From: Cellulomonas chitinilytica
GTDB lineage: Bacteria; Actinomycetota; Actinomycetes; Actinomycetales; Cellulomonadaceae
NCBI RefSeq assembly: GCF_016862675.1
Contig: NZ_BONK01000009.1
Span: forward strand, 124,001-188,000
Direction: 5' to 3'
Length of the DNA: 64,000 bases
Positions 51,753 to 60,513 of the stretch are shown piece by piece. How positions within the stretch are numbered: position 1 is the first letter of the stretch; each line of letters opens with the position of its first letter. A program made the position numbers and the translations under genes. Under the pieces are notes generated by a model. It worked only from the letters and a program-made list of their open reading frames with translations, did no database searches and was not told where the DNA came from.

Positions 51753-53672
51753 GTGACGGGAACCGCGAGCGTCGCGGACATGGACCAGCTCGGTGCGGAC
51801 GTCGCCCGGCCCACGCTGCGCGGCCTGGGCGCTCGCTGGCGGCAGCGCCGCACGGCCGCCGCCCAGCTGCGCCACCTGACGACGTACGCGGGCCGGCCGC
51901 TCGTCGCGCTCACGACGACGGTGCACCTGCTCGCCGGCGCCGCCCCGGTCGTGTTCATGATCGGGACGGGCGCCGCGCTGCAGCACCTCGACGACGGCGG
52001 CGCGATGCCGTGGCTGGCCCTCGCGATCGGCGCGTTCCTCGGCCAGCAGCTCCTCGCGCCCGTCCAGCTCGTGCTGTCCAAGGCGGTCGCCCGCCGGGTG
52101 GACGCGGCGTGCCTGACGCGGTTCACGGCGTTCGCGCTGCAGCGGGCCGAGCTCGCGACGCTCGAGCGGCCGGAGGTCGCCGACCGGCTGGCGCAGGCGG
52201 ACGAGGCGTTCGAGCAGTGGACGCTGACCCCGGGCGCAGCGGTCGAGGGCGGTCTCGCGCTCGTCGCCCGCTACACGCAGCTCGTCGGCGCGGTCGTCGT
52301 CCTCGGCGTCGTCGCAGGTCCGTGGGTGGCGCTCGCGGGGGCCGTCGTCGCGCTGGTCGCCCGGGCCGGGCAGACGGAGGCGTTCTTCCGCTGGGGCCAG
52401 CTCATCCGCGGGTTCCAGCCGCTGCGCCGGCGCGCGACGTACGTCCGCGAGCTCGCGACGAGCACCCGCGCCGCGAAGGAGATCCGCACCCTGGGCCTGG
52501 TCGACTGGCTCGACGAGCGGTACGCGGCGGAGAACCGGGCGGTGCTCGACCCGCTGTGGCGGTGGCGGCGGCGCGTGTACGGCGTCCCGTTCCTCACGTA
52601 CGCGGCGGTCGCGCTGGCCGGGTCGGTCGCCGGGCTCGTCGCGATGGCGCGGTCCGCGGAGGCCGGGCAGGTCGGGGCCGCAGCGGTCGCGGTGCAGGGC
52701 CTCGTGCTGTGCGCGCGGTTCGGCGTGATGTTCCCCGAGTCCGACGTGAAGCTCGTCTACGGCCGCAGCGCGTGGGAGGCCCTGCTGGAGTTCGAGGCGC
52801 AGGCGCAGCACGACGCAGGCCCGCAGGCGGCGCCGACTGAGGGCAGGATCACGCCCGCGCAGGCGATCACCGCACGTGAGGTCCGGTTCGGCTACCGACC
52901 CGACCGTCCCGTGCTCGACGGGCTCGACCTGGACCTCCCGGTCGGCACGTCGACGGCGCTCGTCGGGGTCAACGGCGCGGGCAAGACGACGCTCGTCAAG
53001 CTCCTCACCGGCCTGTACCGGCCGGACGGCGGGACGGTCGCTGTGGACGGCGTCGACCTGCGCGACCTCGACGCGCACGCCTGGCAGCGGGCGTTCGCCA
53101 TCACGTTCCAGGACTACCTGCGCTACGAGATGCCGTTGCGGGAGAACGTCGCGATGGGCGCGATCGAGCACCGGGACGACGACGACGGCATCGCGGCGGA
53201 GGTCCGCCGGGTCGGTCTCGGCGACCTGCTCGACGGGCTGCCGCTGGGCCTGGACACGCCGCTGACCCGGGCGCTGCCCGGCGGCCGGGACCTCTCCGGC
53301 GGCCAGTGGCAGCGGCTCGCGCTGGCCCGGTCGCTGTTCGCCGTCCGGCACGGGGCGTCGGTGCTGGTCCTCGACGAACCGACCGCGCAGCTCGACGCCC
53401 GCGGCGAGGCCGAGTTCTACGACCAGTTCCTCGACCTGACCCGCGGGGTCACGAGCCTCGTCATCTCGCACCGGTTCTCCTCCGTGCGTCGGGCCGACCG
53501 GATCGTCGTGCTGGACGGCGGCCGGGTCACCGAGTCGGGCAGCCACGACGAGCTCGTCGACCTCGGCGGCACGTACGCGCGGATGTTCGAGGTGCAGGCG
53601 AGGCGCTTCGGCGGGACGGACGGCAGCAGCACAGGCGCGGGCGACGACGAGATGCGGACGGTGCAGGCATGA
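51753..53672 (+). CDS. ABC exporter half 1 (TMD-NBD)
   Basis: A 639-residue protein. The membrane domain spans about 40-330. The NBD has Walker A ALVGVNGAGKTTLVKLL, the signature LSGGQWQRLALARSLF, Walker B VLVLDEPTAQLD and the switch His in VISHRFSSVRRAD. It overlaps the second half-transporter by 4 nt (ATGA), so the two are a heterodimeric exporter. GTG 51753 has AGGAG upstream. The substrate is unknown (lipid, peptide or drug). Confidence 0.92.
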   Translation: MTGTASVADMDQLGADVARPTLRGLGARWRQRRTAAAQLRHLTTYAGRPLVALTTTVHLLAGAAPVVFMIGTGAALQHLDDGGAMPWLALAIGAFLGQQLLAPVQLVLSKAVARRVDAACLTRFTAFALQRAELATLERPEVADRLAQADEAFEQWTLTPGAAVEGGLALVARYTQLVGAVVVLGVVAGPWVALAGAVVALVARAGQTEAFFRWGQLIRGFQPLRRRATYVRELATSTRAAKEIRTLGLVDWLDERYAAENRAVLDPLWRWRRRVYGVPFLTYAAVALAGSVAGLVAMARSAEAGQVGAAAVAVQGLVLCARFGVMFPESDVKLVYGRSAWEALLEFEAQAQHDAGPQAAPTEGRITPAQAITAREVRFGYRPDRPVLDGLDLDLPVGTSTALVGVNGAGKTTLVKLLTGLYRPDGGTVAVDGVDLRDLDAHAWQRAFAITFQDYLRYEMPLRENVAMGAIEHRDDDDGIAAEVRRVGLGDLLDGLPLGLDTPLTRALPGGRDLSGGQWQRLALARSLFAVRHGASVLVLDEPTAQLDARGEAEFYDQFLDLTRGVTSLVISHRFSSVRRADRIVVLDGGRVTESGSHDELVDLGGTYARMFEVQARRFGGTDGSSTGAGDDEMRTVQA

Positions 53673-55450
53673 GGGACGTGGTGTTCTGCCTCGGGCGGCT
53701 CTTCGCGATCGGGTGGCGGCTGGACCGGCGACGGCTGCTCGTCGGCGGTGGCCTGCTGCTCCTCGGCTCGGTCGCGACCCCGCTGGTCGCCGTCGGCGCG
53801 GGCCGGCTCGTCGACGCGGTCACGGCGGGGGCCGTCGGAGACGCGACGACGTGGGCGGTCGTCGTCGCCGTCGCGCTGACGGGCGAGCTCATGCTCGGCC
53901 ACTTCGCGCACCTGTCGTACTTCGAGCTCGCGGAGCTCACCGAGGAGCGGTTCAACCGCGACCTGCTGCGGCTGGTGAACGGCCCGGAGGAGCTCGCGCA
54001 CTCGGACGACCCGGCGTTCGCGGACCGTGTCGACCTGCTCCGCCAGGACGTCATGCAGCTGCGCTCGACCGTGCAGTTCGGCCTCCAGCTCGGCGCGCTC
54101 GTCGTCCAGGTGCTGCTCACCGCGGTGGTGCTGGGCGCGGTGTCGCCGTGGCTGCTCGCGCTCCCGTTCGCCGCCGTCGTGCCCGTCGTCCTCGGCCGTC
54201 GCGCGGAGGCGGGCCTGCAGGCCGTCCGCGAGGCGCAGTCGCCCACCACCCGCGGGATCCGGTACCTGCGTCGGCTGGCCGCGAGCCCCGCGTCCCAGAA
54301 GGAGGTGCGGCTCGCGGGCGGCGCGGGCTTCCTGCTCGACCGGCAGGCCGCGCTGCTCGACGCGTACGGCACGGCGATGGCGGCGGCCGACCGCCGGCAC
54401 GCCCTCCTGCGGGCCGCGGGCCAGCTCGTGTTCGGGCTCGGCTACGTCGCCGCCGTGCTGTGGGTGTACGAGCTCGCGCGAACCGGCCGGGCCAGCGCGG
54501 GCGCGGTCGTCCTCACGGTCACGCTCGCGACGCAGCTCGGGTCGCAGATGTCGTCGGGCGTCGAGCTGCTCGGCTCGGTGCACCGCGCGGCCGCCGGCCT
54601 GCGCAGGTTCGTCACGTTCGACGACGAGGTCACGCGCGCCGCCGGCCCGGCGCGCACCGGCGAGGTCCCGGCGACGACGGGCGACGGCCTGCGTCTGGAA
54701 GGCGTCACGTTCCGGTACCCCGGGGCGGACGGCGACACGCTGCACGAGGTCGACCTGCACCTGCCCGCCGGCACGTCGGTCGCGCTCGTCGGCGAGAACG
54801 GCGCCGGCAAGAGCACCCTTCTCAAGCTGCTCACCGGCCTGTACCGGCCGACGGGCGGCCGCATCCTCGTCGAGGGCGTCGACCTGCGGGACGTCGCACC
54901 GGCCGCGTGGCGCTCCCGGACCGCGGCGCTGTTCCAGGACTTCGCGCGCGTCGAGCTCTCCCTGCAGCACAGCGTGGGGATCGGGCGGCTGACCGACGTC
55001 GACGAGCCCGGCGCGGTCACGGCCGCGGTCGCGCGCGCCGGGGCGACCGCGACGGTGGAGCGCGTCGGCCTGGACGGGGTGCTCGGCCTCGGGTACGCGG
55101 ACGGCGAGGACCTGTCCGGGGGCCAGTGGCAGTCGGTCGGCTTCGCCCGGACCCTCATGCGCACGGACCCGTTGCTGCTCACGCTCGACGAGCCCGCGGC
55201 GGCCCTCGACGCCCTCGCCGAGCAGCGCCTGGTCGACGCGTACCAGGCGACGGCCGCCGAGGTCGCGGCGACGGTCGGCGGGGTGACGATCTTCGTCACG
55301 CACCGCATGTCGACCGTGCGGCTGGCCGACCGGATCGTCGTCCTGGACGGCGGCCGGGTCGTGGAGCAGGGCGCGCACGCCGACCTGCTGGCCGCGGGCG
55401 GCCGCTACTCGGCCCTCTGGACCCTCCAGGCAAGGGCCTACGCCGACTGA
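53669..55450 (+). CDS. ABC exporter half 2 (TMD-NBD)
   Basis: A 593-residue protein, TMD about 15-330, NBD about 350-590: Walker A ALVGENGAGKSTLLKLL, signature LSGGQWQSVGFARTLM, Walker B LLTLDEPAAALDA and FVTHRMSTVRLAD. The Walker B Glu is present in both halves, so both sites may hydrolyse ATP. The gene begins inside the stop of half 1. Confidence 0.92.
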   Translation: MRDVVFCLGRLFAIGWRLDRRRLLVGGGLLLLGSVATPLVAVGAGRLVDAVTAGAVGDATTWAVVVAVALTGELMLGHFAHLSYFELAELTEERFNRDLLRLVNGPEELAHSDDPAFADRVDLLRQDVMQLRSTVQFGLQLGALVVQVLLTAVVLGAVSPWLLALPFAAVVPVVLGRRAEAGLQAVREAQSPTTRGIRYLRRLAASPASQKEVRLAGGAGFLLDRQAALLDAYGTAMAAADRRHALLRAAGQLVFGLGYVAAVLWVYELARTGRASAGAVVLTVTLATQLGSQMSSGVELLGSVHRAAAGLRRFVTFDDEVTRAAGPARTGEVPATTGDGLRLEGVTFRYPGADGDTLHEVDLHLPAGTSVALVGENGAGKSTLLKLLTGLYRPTGGRILVEGVDLRDVAPAAWRSRTAALFQDFARVELSLQHSVGIGRLTDVDEPGAVTAAVARAGATATVERVGLDGVLGLGYADGEDLSGGQWQSVGFARTLMRTDPLLLTLDEPAAALDALAEQRLVDAYQATAAEVAATVGGVTIFVTHRMSTVRLADRIVVLDGGRVVEQGAHADLLAAGGRYSALWTLQARAYAD

Positions 55451-55472
55451 CACGGCCACCCGCCGGCCCCAA

Positions 55473-55506
55473 CCCCGCCAGCCCCGCCAGCCCCGCCAGC
55501 CCCGCC
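55473..55506 (+). repeat. 9-bp CCCCGCCAG tandem repeat
   Basis: Three perfect CCCCGCCAG units and a partial fourth lie after the ABC exporter stop. They form no stem and are read as a short intergenic microsatellite. Confidence 0.85.
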
Positions 55507-55533
55507 GAGACGATCCCTCTTGTCCCGATCGCT

Positions 55534-55573
55534 GGTTCTGTGGTTCATTAGTCGAGTAATGAACCACAGAACC
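55534..55573 (+). promoter_or_regulatory. 40-bp palindromic operator of the GntR-ABC operon
   Basis: Left arm 55534-55550 and right arm 55557-55573 are exact 17-nt inverted repeats (GGTTCTGTGGTTCATTA and its complement) around GTCGAG. It lies 22 nt before gntR. Length and position fit autoregulation by a YtrA-type repressor dimer. Confidence 0.9.
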
Positions 55574-55595
55574 TCACGACGGCAGGAGGCGGCAG

Positions 55596-55985
55596 ATGTT
55601 CGACGGCCGTGAGCCCCTGTACGTCCAGATCGCCGACCAGATCCGCGACGACGTCCTCAGCGGCGCCCTCCAGGCCGAGGAGCAGGTCATGTCCACCACG
55701 CAGTACGCGACGACCTTCCGCATCAACCCGGCCACCGCCGCCAAGGCGTTCGCCGAGCTCGTCGACGAGGGCGTCCTCTACAAGCGCCGCGGCGTCGGCA
55801 TGTTCGTCGCCCCCGGGGCTCGCGAGACGCTGCGCGCCGAGCGCCGCGAGTCGTTCTTCACCGACGTGGTCGACCCGGTGCTCGCGCAGGCCCGCGTGCT
55901 CGGCATCGACGTCGACGAGATCGTCGCCCGCCTGCGCGAGCACGCCGCCCACGACCACCCGACCCCCCAGGCAGGCACCCGATGA
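55596..55985 (+). CDS. GntR-family regulator, YtrA subfamily
   Basis: A 129-residue protein. EPLYVQIADQIRDDVLSGAL, EEQVMSTTQYATTFRINPATAAKAFAELVDEGVLYKRRGVGMFV is the complete winged HTH. The short effector domain marks the YtrA subfamily, which typically represses its own ABC operon. Its stop overlaps the ABC ATPase start (ATGA). The ATG at 55596 follows GGCAGGAGG. Confidence 0.93.
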   Translation: MFDGREPLYVQIADQIRDDVLSGALQAEEQVMSTTQYATTFRINPATAAKAFAELVDEGVLYKRRGVGMFVAPGARETLRAERRESFFTDVVDPVLAQARVLGIDVDEIVARLREHAAHDHPTPQAGTR

Positions 55986-56893
55986 CAGGCTTCGGCGTCC
56001 AGGTCCGCGACCTCACGGTCCGCTACGGCCCCACGACCGCGCTCGACCAGGTCTCCTTCGAGATCCGCCCCGGCGTCATCACCGGGCTGCTCGGCCGCAA
56101 CGGCTCCGGCAAGACGACGTTCCTGTCGGTCGCCGCCGCGTTCCGCCGAGGCACGTCCGGCGCCGTGCTCGTCGACGGCGAGGACCCGTGGGAGAACGCG
56201 CGCGTCATGGGCGGCACGTGCCTGGTCCGGGAGAGCGGCGACGTCGTCGCCGACGAGCCGATCACGGAGAACCTGCGCTTCCTCGCCGAGCGCCGGCCGA
56301 CCTTCGACCGGGCGACCGCCGAGTCGCTGCTCGACCGGTTGGAGATCGACCCGTCCAAGCGCCCCGACAAGCTGAGCCGGGGCCAGCGGTCGGCGTTCGG
56401 CGTCGTCGTCGGCGTCGCCACCCGCGCTCCGCTCACGCTGCTCGACGAGGTCCACCTCGGCATGGACGCCCCCGCCCGGTACGCGTTCTACGACGCGCTG
56501 CTCGCCGACTGGATGGCGCACCCCCGCACGATCGTCGTGTCGAGTCACCTGATCGACGAGGTGGAACGGCTCCTCGAGGACGTCGTGATCCTCGACCACG
56601 GCCGTGTCCTCGCCGCCGACGACGCGGCCACGCTCCGCGAGCAGGGCCTCACGGTCACCGGTCCGGCCGACGAGGTCGACGCGTTCGTCACGAGCCGCCG
56701 GGTCGTCGCCCGGCAGACCCTCGGCCGGACGGCGCAGGCCACCGTCATCGGCACTGCCCCCGATGACGAGGCCCGTGCGCGGGCCGCCGGGCTGGAGCTC
56801 GGTGCCGTCGGGCTGCAGGACCTGTTCGTCCACCTCACCGACCACGCGGGCGACCGCGCCGCCGCGCCCCTCACCCCGCAGGAGTCCCGATGA
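55982..56893 (+). CDS. ABC transporter ATP-binding protein (GntR operon)
   Basis: A 303-residue ATPase. Walker A GLLGRNGSGKTTFLSVAA (about 35-52), signature LSRGQRSAFGVVVGVA, Walker B LTLLDEVHLGMD and switch His in VVSSHLIDEVE are present. The Q-loop region reads GTCLVRESGDVVADE, with Arg and Glu where Gln is normal. A C-terminal extension of about 90 residues follows. It overlaps the permease gene by 4 nt. Confidence 0.9.
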   Translation: MTGFGVQVRDLTVRYGPTTALDQVSFEIRPGVITGLLGRNGSGKTTFLSVAAAFRRGTSGAVLVDGEDPWENARVMGGTCLVRESGDVVADEPITENLRFLAERRPTFDRATAESLLDRLEIDPSKRPDKLSRGQRSAFGVVVGVATRAPLTLLDEVHLGMDAPARYAFYDALLADWMAHPRTIVVSSHLIDEVERLLEDVVILDHGRVLAADDAATLREQGLTVTGPADEVDAFVTSRRVVARQTLGRTAQATVIGTAPDDEARARAAGLELGAVGLQDLFVHLTDHAGDRAAAPLTPQESR

Positions 56894-57654
56894 CCGCCGC
56901 CGCGTCCTTCGCCGCCCCGACGACGGCCGGCCCGGGGTACCTCGTCGGCCAGGTGTGGCCGACCGCCCGCTGGTTGCTGGGCCGGTCGCTGTTCCTCGCG
57001 CTGTGGTTCTGGGGGCTGGTGGTCGTCGCCGTCACGGCCGCGACCGTCGTCGTCGCCGTCGTCGGCGAGCCGGCGATCAGCATCCTCGCGTTCGCCCGGC
57101 ACGGTGCGATCTGGTTCCCGTTCGCGGTGTTCATCACCGTCTCGGGCGCCTACCTCCCGGTGCACGTCGCGGCCGGGCTGACCCGCCGCAGCATGGCCCT
57201 CGGCGCGATCCTGGCCGCGGCCGCCACCGCTGTCGTCTACGGGGTCGTGTTCTCGGTCCTGCTGGTCGTCGAGCGGGCGGTCTACAGCGCGGCGGGCTGG
57301 CAGTGGCAGTTCTTCGACGACCTGTCCGCGGGCGCCGGGCCGGGCACGTTCGTCCCGGCGTCGCTGGTCACCTCCCTCGTGGCCAACCTGTCCGGGCTGC
57401 TCGTCGGGATGGCGTTCCAGCGCGGCGGGGGCTGGTGGGGCACCGTGACGCTGCCCGTGACCGCGGGCCCGATCCTGCTCGTCTCCGCACTGTTCGCCGC
57501 CGACACCGGACCGATCGCGACGGACACCTGGTTCGGCGGCCGTGGCCTGTCGGTCCCGGTCGCCGTCACCGGGGGCCTGCTGGTCGCCGCCGCCATGGCG
57601 TTCGCGTTCGACCGGCTGGCCCGTGGCGCGACCGTGCCGGTCCGCGCCACCTGA
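56890..57654 (+). CDS. ABC transporter membrane subunit (GntR operon)
   Basis: A 254-residue membrane protein with six segments (FLALWFWGLVVVAVTAATVVVAVVG, WFPFAVFITVSGAYLPVHVA, AILAAAATAVVYGVVFSVLL, LVTSLVANLSGLLVGMAF, TVTLPVTAGPILLVSALFAA, VAVTGGLLVAAAMAFAF). No family motif is diagnostic, but the position after a lone ATPase makes it the permease. The final segments of the operon are cut off by a strong hairpin at 57678. Confidence 0.85.
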   Translation: MTAAASFAAPTTAGPGYLVGQVWPTARWLLGRSLFLALWFWGLVVVAVTAATVVVAVVGEPAISILAFARHGAIWFPFAVFITVSGAYLPVHVAAGLTRRSMALGAILAAAATAVVYGVVFSVLLVVERAVYSAAGWQWQFFDDLSAGAGPGTFVPASLVTSLVANLSGLLVGMAFQRGGGWWGTVTLPVTAGPILLVSALFAADTGPIATDTWFGGRGLSVPVAVTGGLLVAAAMAFAFDRLARGATVPVRAT

Positions 57655-57677
57655 CCCGCCGGTCGGCCGGCCTGACC

Positions 57678-57711
57678 CGGGCAGGGGGACGACGTGTCGT
57701 CCCCCTGCCCG
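57678..57711. terminator. Strong bidirectional terminator hairpin
   Basis: GGGCAGGGGGACGAC (57679-57693) pairs with GTCGTCCCCCTGCCC (57696-57710) with a 2-nt centre, plus one flanking C-G pair. It sits between the convergent ABC permease and secreted peptidase genes. Confidence 0.8.
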
Positions 57712-57716
57712 AGCTG

Positions 57717-59483
57717 TCAGGACCGGGGCAGCGCGCCGGGGAGCGGCGGCACCACGGGCGGCAGCGACCGCTCGGGAACGGCGGTCCGCGACCGGGCACC
57801 GGCGCCGAGCGGCTCGGTGAACGGCTGCGCGTCACCGGTGCAGAGCGCGCCCTTGGCCGGCGGCGTGCCGGTCAGCAGGTACGAGTCCACGGCGTCCGTC
57901 ACGCACGCGGACGTCCCGTACGCGGTGTGACCCCAGCTGTCGCTCGACAGGAGCCGGCTGTTCGGCAGCAGGCTCGACGCCGCGACGGCGCCCTGGTAGT
58001 TCGTCGCCGGGTCCCAGTAGTTGCCGACGACGAGCACGGGTGCGGACGTCCGGTGGCTGTACGTGCCCCAGTAGGCGTCCTCGTCGCGCACCGTCCACGT
58101 GGACCGGGCGCACGGGGCCGACGCCCACGTCCACAGCGGTCCGAAACCCGGGGCGTCCGCGTCGGCGCGGGCGGCCGCGGGCACCCAGCTCTCGGCCTTG
58201 GCGGGGTTCTTGCCGTCCGTGCACAGCACGGACTGGAACGCCTCGGGCGAGTTGTCGTACGGGAACCCGAGGTTCGCGAACGCGTCGCTGCGGGCCGCGG
58301 GGGCCTGCAGCGCCTGGTACTTCGCGAGCAGCCCCGCGCGGGCGGCGGCCACGTCACCGGTCGCCGGGTGGAGCAGCGAGTACACGGTCGACAGGTCCAG
58401 GTCGACGTACGTGCTGCCCTCGGGGGCGTACAGGTCACCGAGCAGGAACGACGTGAGGATGGCGTACGTCAGCTCGAACACGGGCTCGCCGTTCTCGTCG
58501 GTGATGACGAGCGGCTGCTCCTTGAGCGACGCGACGATCTCGGCGTAGATCGTCGCCGGGTCGCCGAGGCCCGCCGTGACGCAGTAGTCCGGCCCCGCCG
58601 TGGCGCAGCGGGCGAGGATCTCGGTGAGGGCCTTCGACGCGCCCTGCCCCGACTTCAGCCGTTCCGTCTGCGGGATGCTCGCGGTGGCCGGGGTGCCCGC
58701 CCACGCGACCGGGTCGAGGACGCCGTCGATGACGACCGCCCGCACCCGGTCCGGGAACAGGTTGGCGTACACGTTGCCCAGGTAGGTGCCGTACGAGAAG
58801 CCCAGGTAGGTGAGCTTCTGGTCGCCGACGGTCCGGCGCAGCACGTCCATGTCCCGGGCGACCTCGGCCGTCGACATCGACCCGGACAGCGGCGTGCCGG
58901 TCGTCGAGCAGCCGACGCCGAACGCCTTCGACGACGCGATGTACGGACCCGTCTCGGCGTCGCCGACCGGGAACGGCACGTTCAGGCCGGCCAGCGCGTT
59001 CGCCTGCGCACCGAGGTCCTTGAAGCAGCGGACGTTGCTGCTGTAGTTCGTGCCACGCGGGTCGACGCCGACGACGTCGAACCGTTCCAGCAGCGCCGGC
59101 GAGAGGAACTGCGACGCCGCCGCGGCGATCTGCACGCCGGAGCCGCCCGGTCCGCCGGGGTTGACGAACAGGGAGCCGATCTTGTGGGCCTGGTCCGTCG
59201 CCGGGATCTTGAGCAGCGCGACCTCGGTGGTGGCGCCACCCGGCTCGTCGTAGTCGAGCGGGAGCTGGACGGTCCCGCACTGGGCGCCGTCGGCGAACGC
59301 CGCCGCACAGTCGAACCACTGCGGGTCGGGTGCGGGGACCCGGTCCACCCGGGCCGCCTCGTAGGGGCTCGTGCGGTCGGTCTTCGGTGCCGCGTTCGCG
59401 GCGGTGGCGCCGACGGTGACGGTCAGGCTCAGCGCGACGAGCGCGACGAGCGTGCTGCGGGCATGGCGATGTCTACGTGTCAT
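57717..59483 (-). CDS. Secreted tripeptidyl-aminopeptidase-type alpha/beta-hydrolase
   Basis: A 588-residue secreted protein. The signal peptide (STLVALVALSLTVTVGATAANA) is followed by the TAP-type hydrolase: LFVNPGGPGGSG (oxyanion), YLGFSYGTYLGNVYANL (nucleophile Ser), VLVVGNYWDPATNYQGA (acid) and SWGHTAYGTSACV (His), and a TAP C-terminal domain. Streptomyces SlpD/SlpE and Tap cleave N-terminal tripeptides. A GGGGGAA site precedes the ATG at 59483. A LacI-like palindrome lies 130 nt upstream. Confidence 0.9.
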   Translation of the reverse strand: MTRRHRHARSTLVALVALSLTVTVGATAANAAPKTDRTSPYEAARVDRVPAPDPQWFDCAAAFADGAQCGTVQLPLDYDEPGGATTEVALLKIPATDQAHKIGSLFVNPGGPGGSGVQIAAAASQFLSPALLERFDVVGVDPRGTNYSSNVRCFKDLGAQANALAGLNVPFPVGDAETGPYIASSKAFGVGCSTTGTPLSGSMSTAEVARDMDVLRRTVGDQKLTYLGFSYGTYLGNVYANLFPDRVRAVVIDGVLDPVAWAGTPATASIPQTERLKSGQGASKALTEILARCATAGPDYCVTAGLGDPATIYAEIVASLKEQPLVITDENGEPVFELTYAILTSFLLGDLYAPEGSTYVDLDLSTVYSLLHPATGDVAAARAGLLAKYQALQAPAARSDAFANLGFPYDNSPEAFQSVLCTDGKNPAKAESWVPAAARADADAPGFGPLWTWASAPCARSTWTVRDEDAYWGTYSHRTSAPVLVVGNYWDPATNYQGAVAASSLLPNSRLLSSDSWGHTAYGTSACVTDAVDSYLLTGTPPAKGALCTGDAQPFTEPLGAGARSRTAVPERSLPPVVPPLPGALPRS

Positions 59484-59988
59484 GCGTTCCCCCTGCGTAT
59501 GGACCCGCCGGCCGTGCGCCCTTGCGTCCGGTCCGACCTCTGGGCCGCTCCCACCCTCCCGAAGCCCGCGACGGCCGGACAAGGCACCAATTGTGAAGAA
59601 TCGGGGGAAATGTGAGCGCTCACCGTTGCGGTTGCCATCCGTGGCACCGTCTACCCTGGACGAGCGCCCGCCGAGCCGGCGGCGCACCATCCCGGGGCCG
59701 AGCCCCGGACCGTCGACCACGGAGCGCATCACGATGCAGCGGGGAAGCGAGGCGGCCGTCCTGGCCTGCTCAGCCGCGGGCCGGACGCCCGCCGAGCACG
59801 CCTGACGCCTCACGGCACCGCCGCCGGACCCTCGGTCCCGCGGCCTCGTCGGCGCCCCTCGCCGGGCGGCACCGACCGGTCGGCCGCACCGACCGGTCCG
59901 TTCGCCACCGCCGTGCGCACGCGTCCCGACGACGACCGTCGGGCACGCCCGCGCGCGCACGGCACCCGTCGCACGAGAGCCGAGAACC
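59484..59988. other. 505-bp divergent intergenic region
   Basis: There is no convincing gene between the secreted peptidase (minus) and the FusB-like gene (plus). The low-GC patch 59585-59612 and the GTGAGCGCTCAC palindrome (59612-59623) suggest the peptidase promoter and operator. A short frame at 59734-59805 encodes only 23 residues without a clear ribosome site and is not called. Confidence 0.6.
59612..59623. promoter_or_regulatory. GTGAGCGCTCAC palindrome (LacI-family operator-like)
   Basis: A perfect 12-nt palindrome with central CG, the usual core of LacI/GalR-family operators (compare the CelR site core GAGCGCTC). It is 129 nt upstream of the secreted peptidase start. Confidence 0.5.
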
Positions 59989-60489
59989 ATGGACCCCCTG
60001 ACCGAGAAGCAGATCCGTTCGTCCTTCGTGAACTGCTCGCGCCGCGAGGCCGCGCAGCTCACCCTCCCCGCCGACCTCGCCGAGCTCCGGTGGGACCGCC
60101 TCGACTACCTGGGCTGGGTGGACCGCAAGGCACCCCTGCGTGCCTACGTGGTGCTCACCGTCGACGACACCCTCGTCGGCCTGACGCTGCGCTCCCCCGA
60201 CGGCGTCGCGTCCCGGCGTCGTGCCGTGTGCGCGTGGTGCGAGGACGTCTACGCGACCGGTGACGTGTCGATGTACGTCGCCCGCCGCTCGGGGGCGGCC
60301 GGGCGGAACGGCGACACCGTCGGCACGCTCGTCTGCACCACGTTCGAGTGCTCGGCCAACGTGCGCCGCAAGCCCCGGATCGTCGAGGCGGGCGAGGACC
60401 CGGCCGGGCTGGTGCTCCAGCGGATCGCCGGCCTGCGCGAGCGGTCGCAGCGGTTCGCCCGGGAGATCCTCCGCGAGGTCAAGGTCTGA
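59989..60489 (+). CDS. FBP-domain protein (FusB-like zinc finger)
   Basis: A 166-residue protein. The first half is helical (MDPLTEKQIRSSFVNCSRREAAQLTLP). The second is a treble-clef zinc finger with AVCAWCEDVYATGDVSMYVA and GTLVCTTFECSANVRRKP (Cys pairs). These are the landmarks of the EF-G-binding FusB C-terminal family. FusB-type proteins rescue EF-G from fusidic acid; actinobacterial relatives are uncharacterised. The start follows CGAGAACC without a strong ribosome site. Confidence 0.85.
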   Translation: MDPLTEKQIRSSFVNCSRREAAQLTLPADLAELRWDRLDYLGWVDRKAPLRAYVVLTVDDTLVGLTLRSPDGVASRRRAVCAWCEDVYATGDVSMYVARRSGAAGRNGDTVGTLVCTTFECSANVRRKPRIVEAGEDPAGLVLQRIAGLRERSQRFAREILREVKV

Positions 60490-60513
60490 CCTCGGCGGGC
60501 CGATGAACGCGAG

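Noticed and set aside
59734..59805. Possible 23-residue small protein MQRGSEAAVLACSAAGRTPA...
   Set aside because: No ribosome site, no conservation evidence and composition like the surrounding frames; it may be chance.
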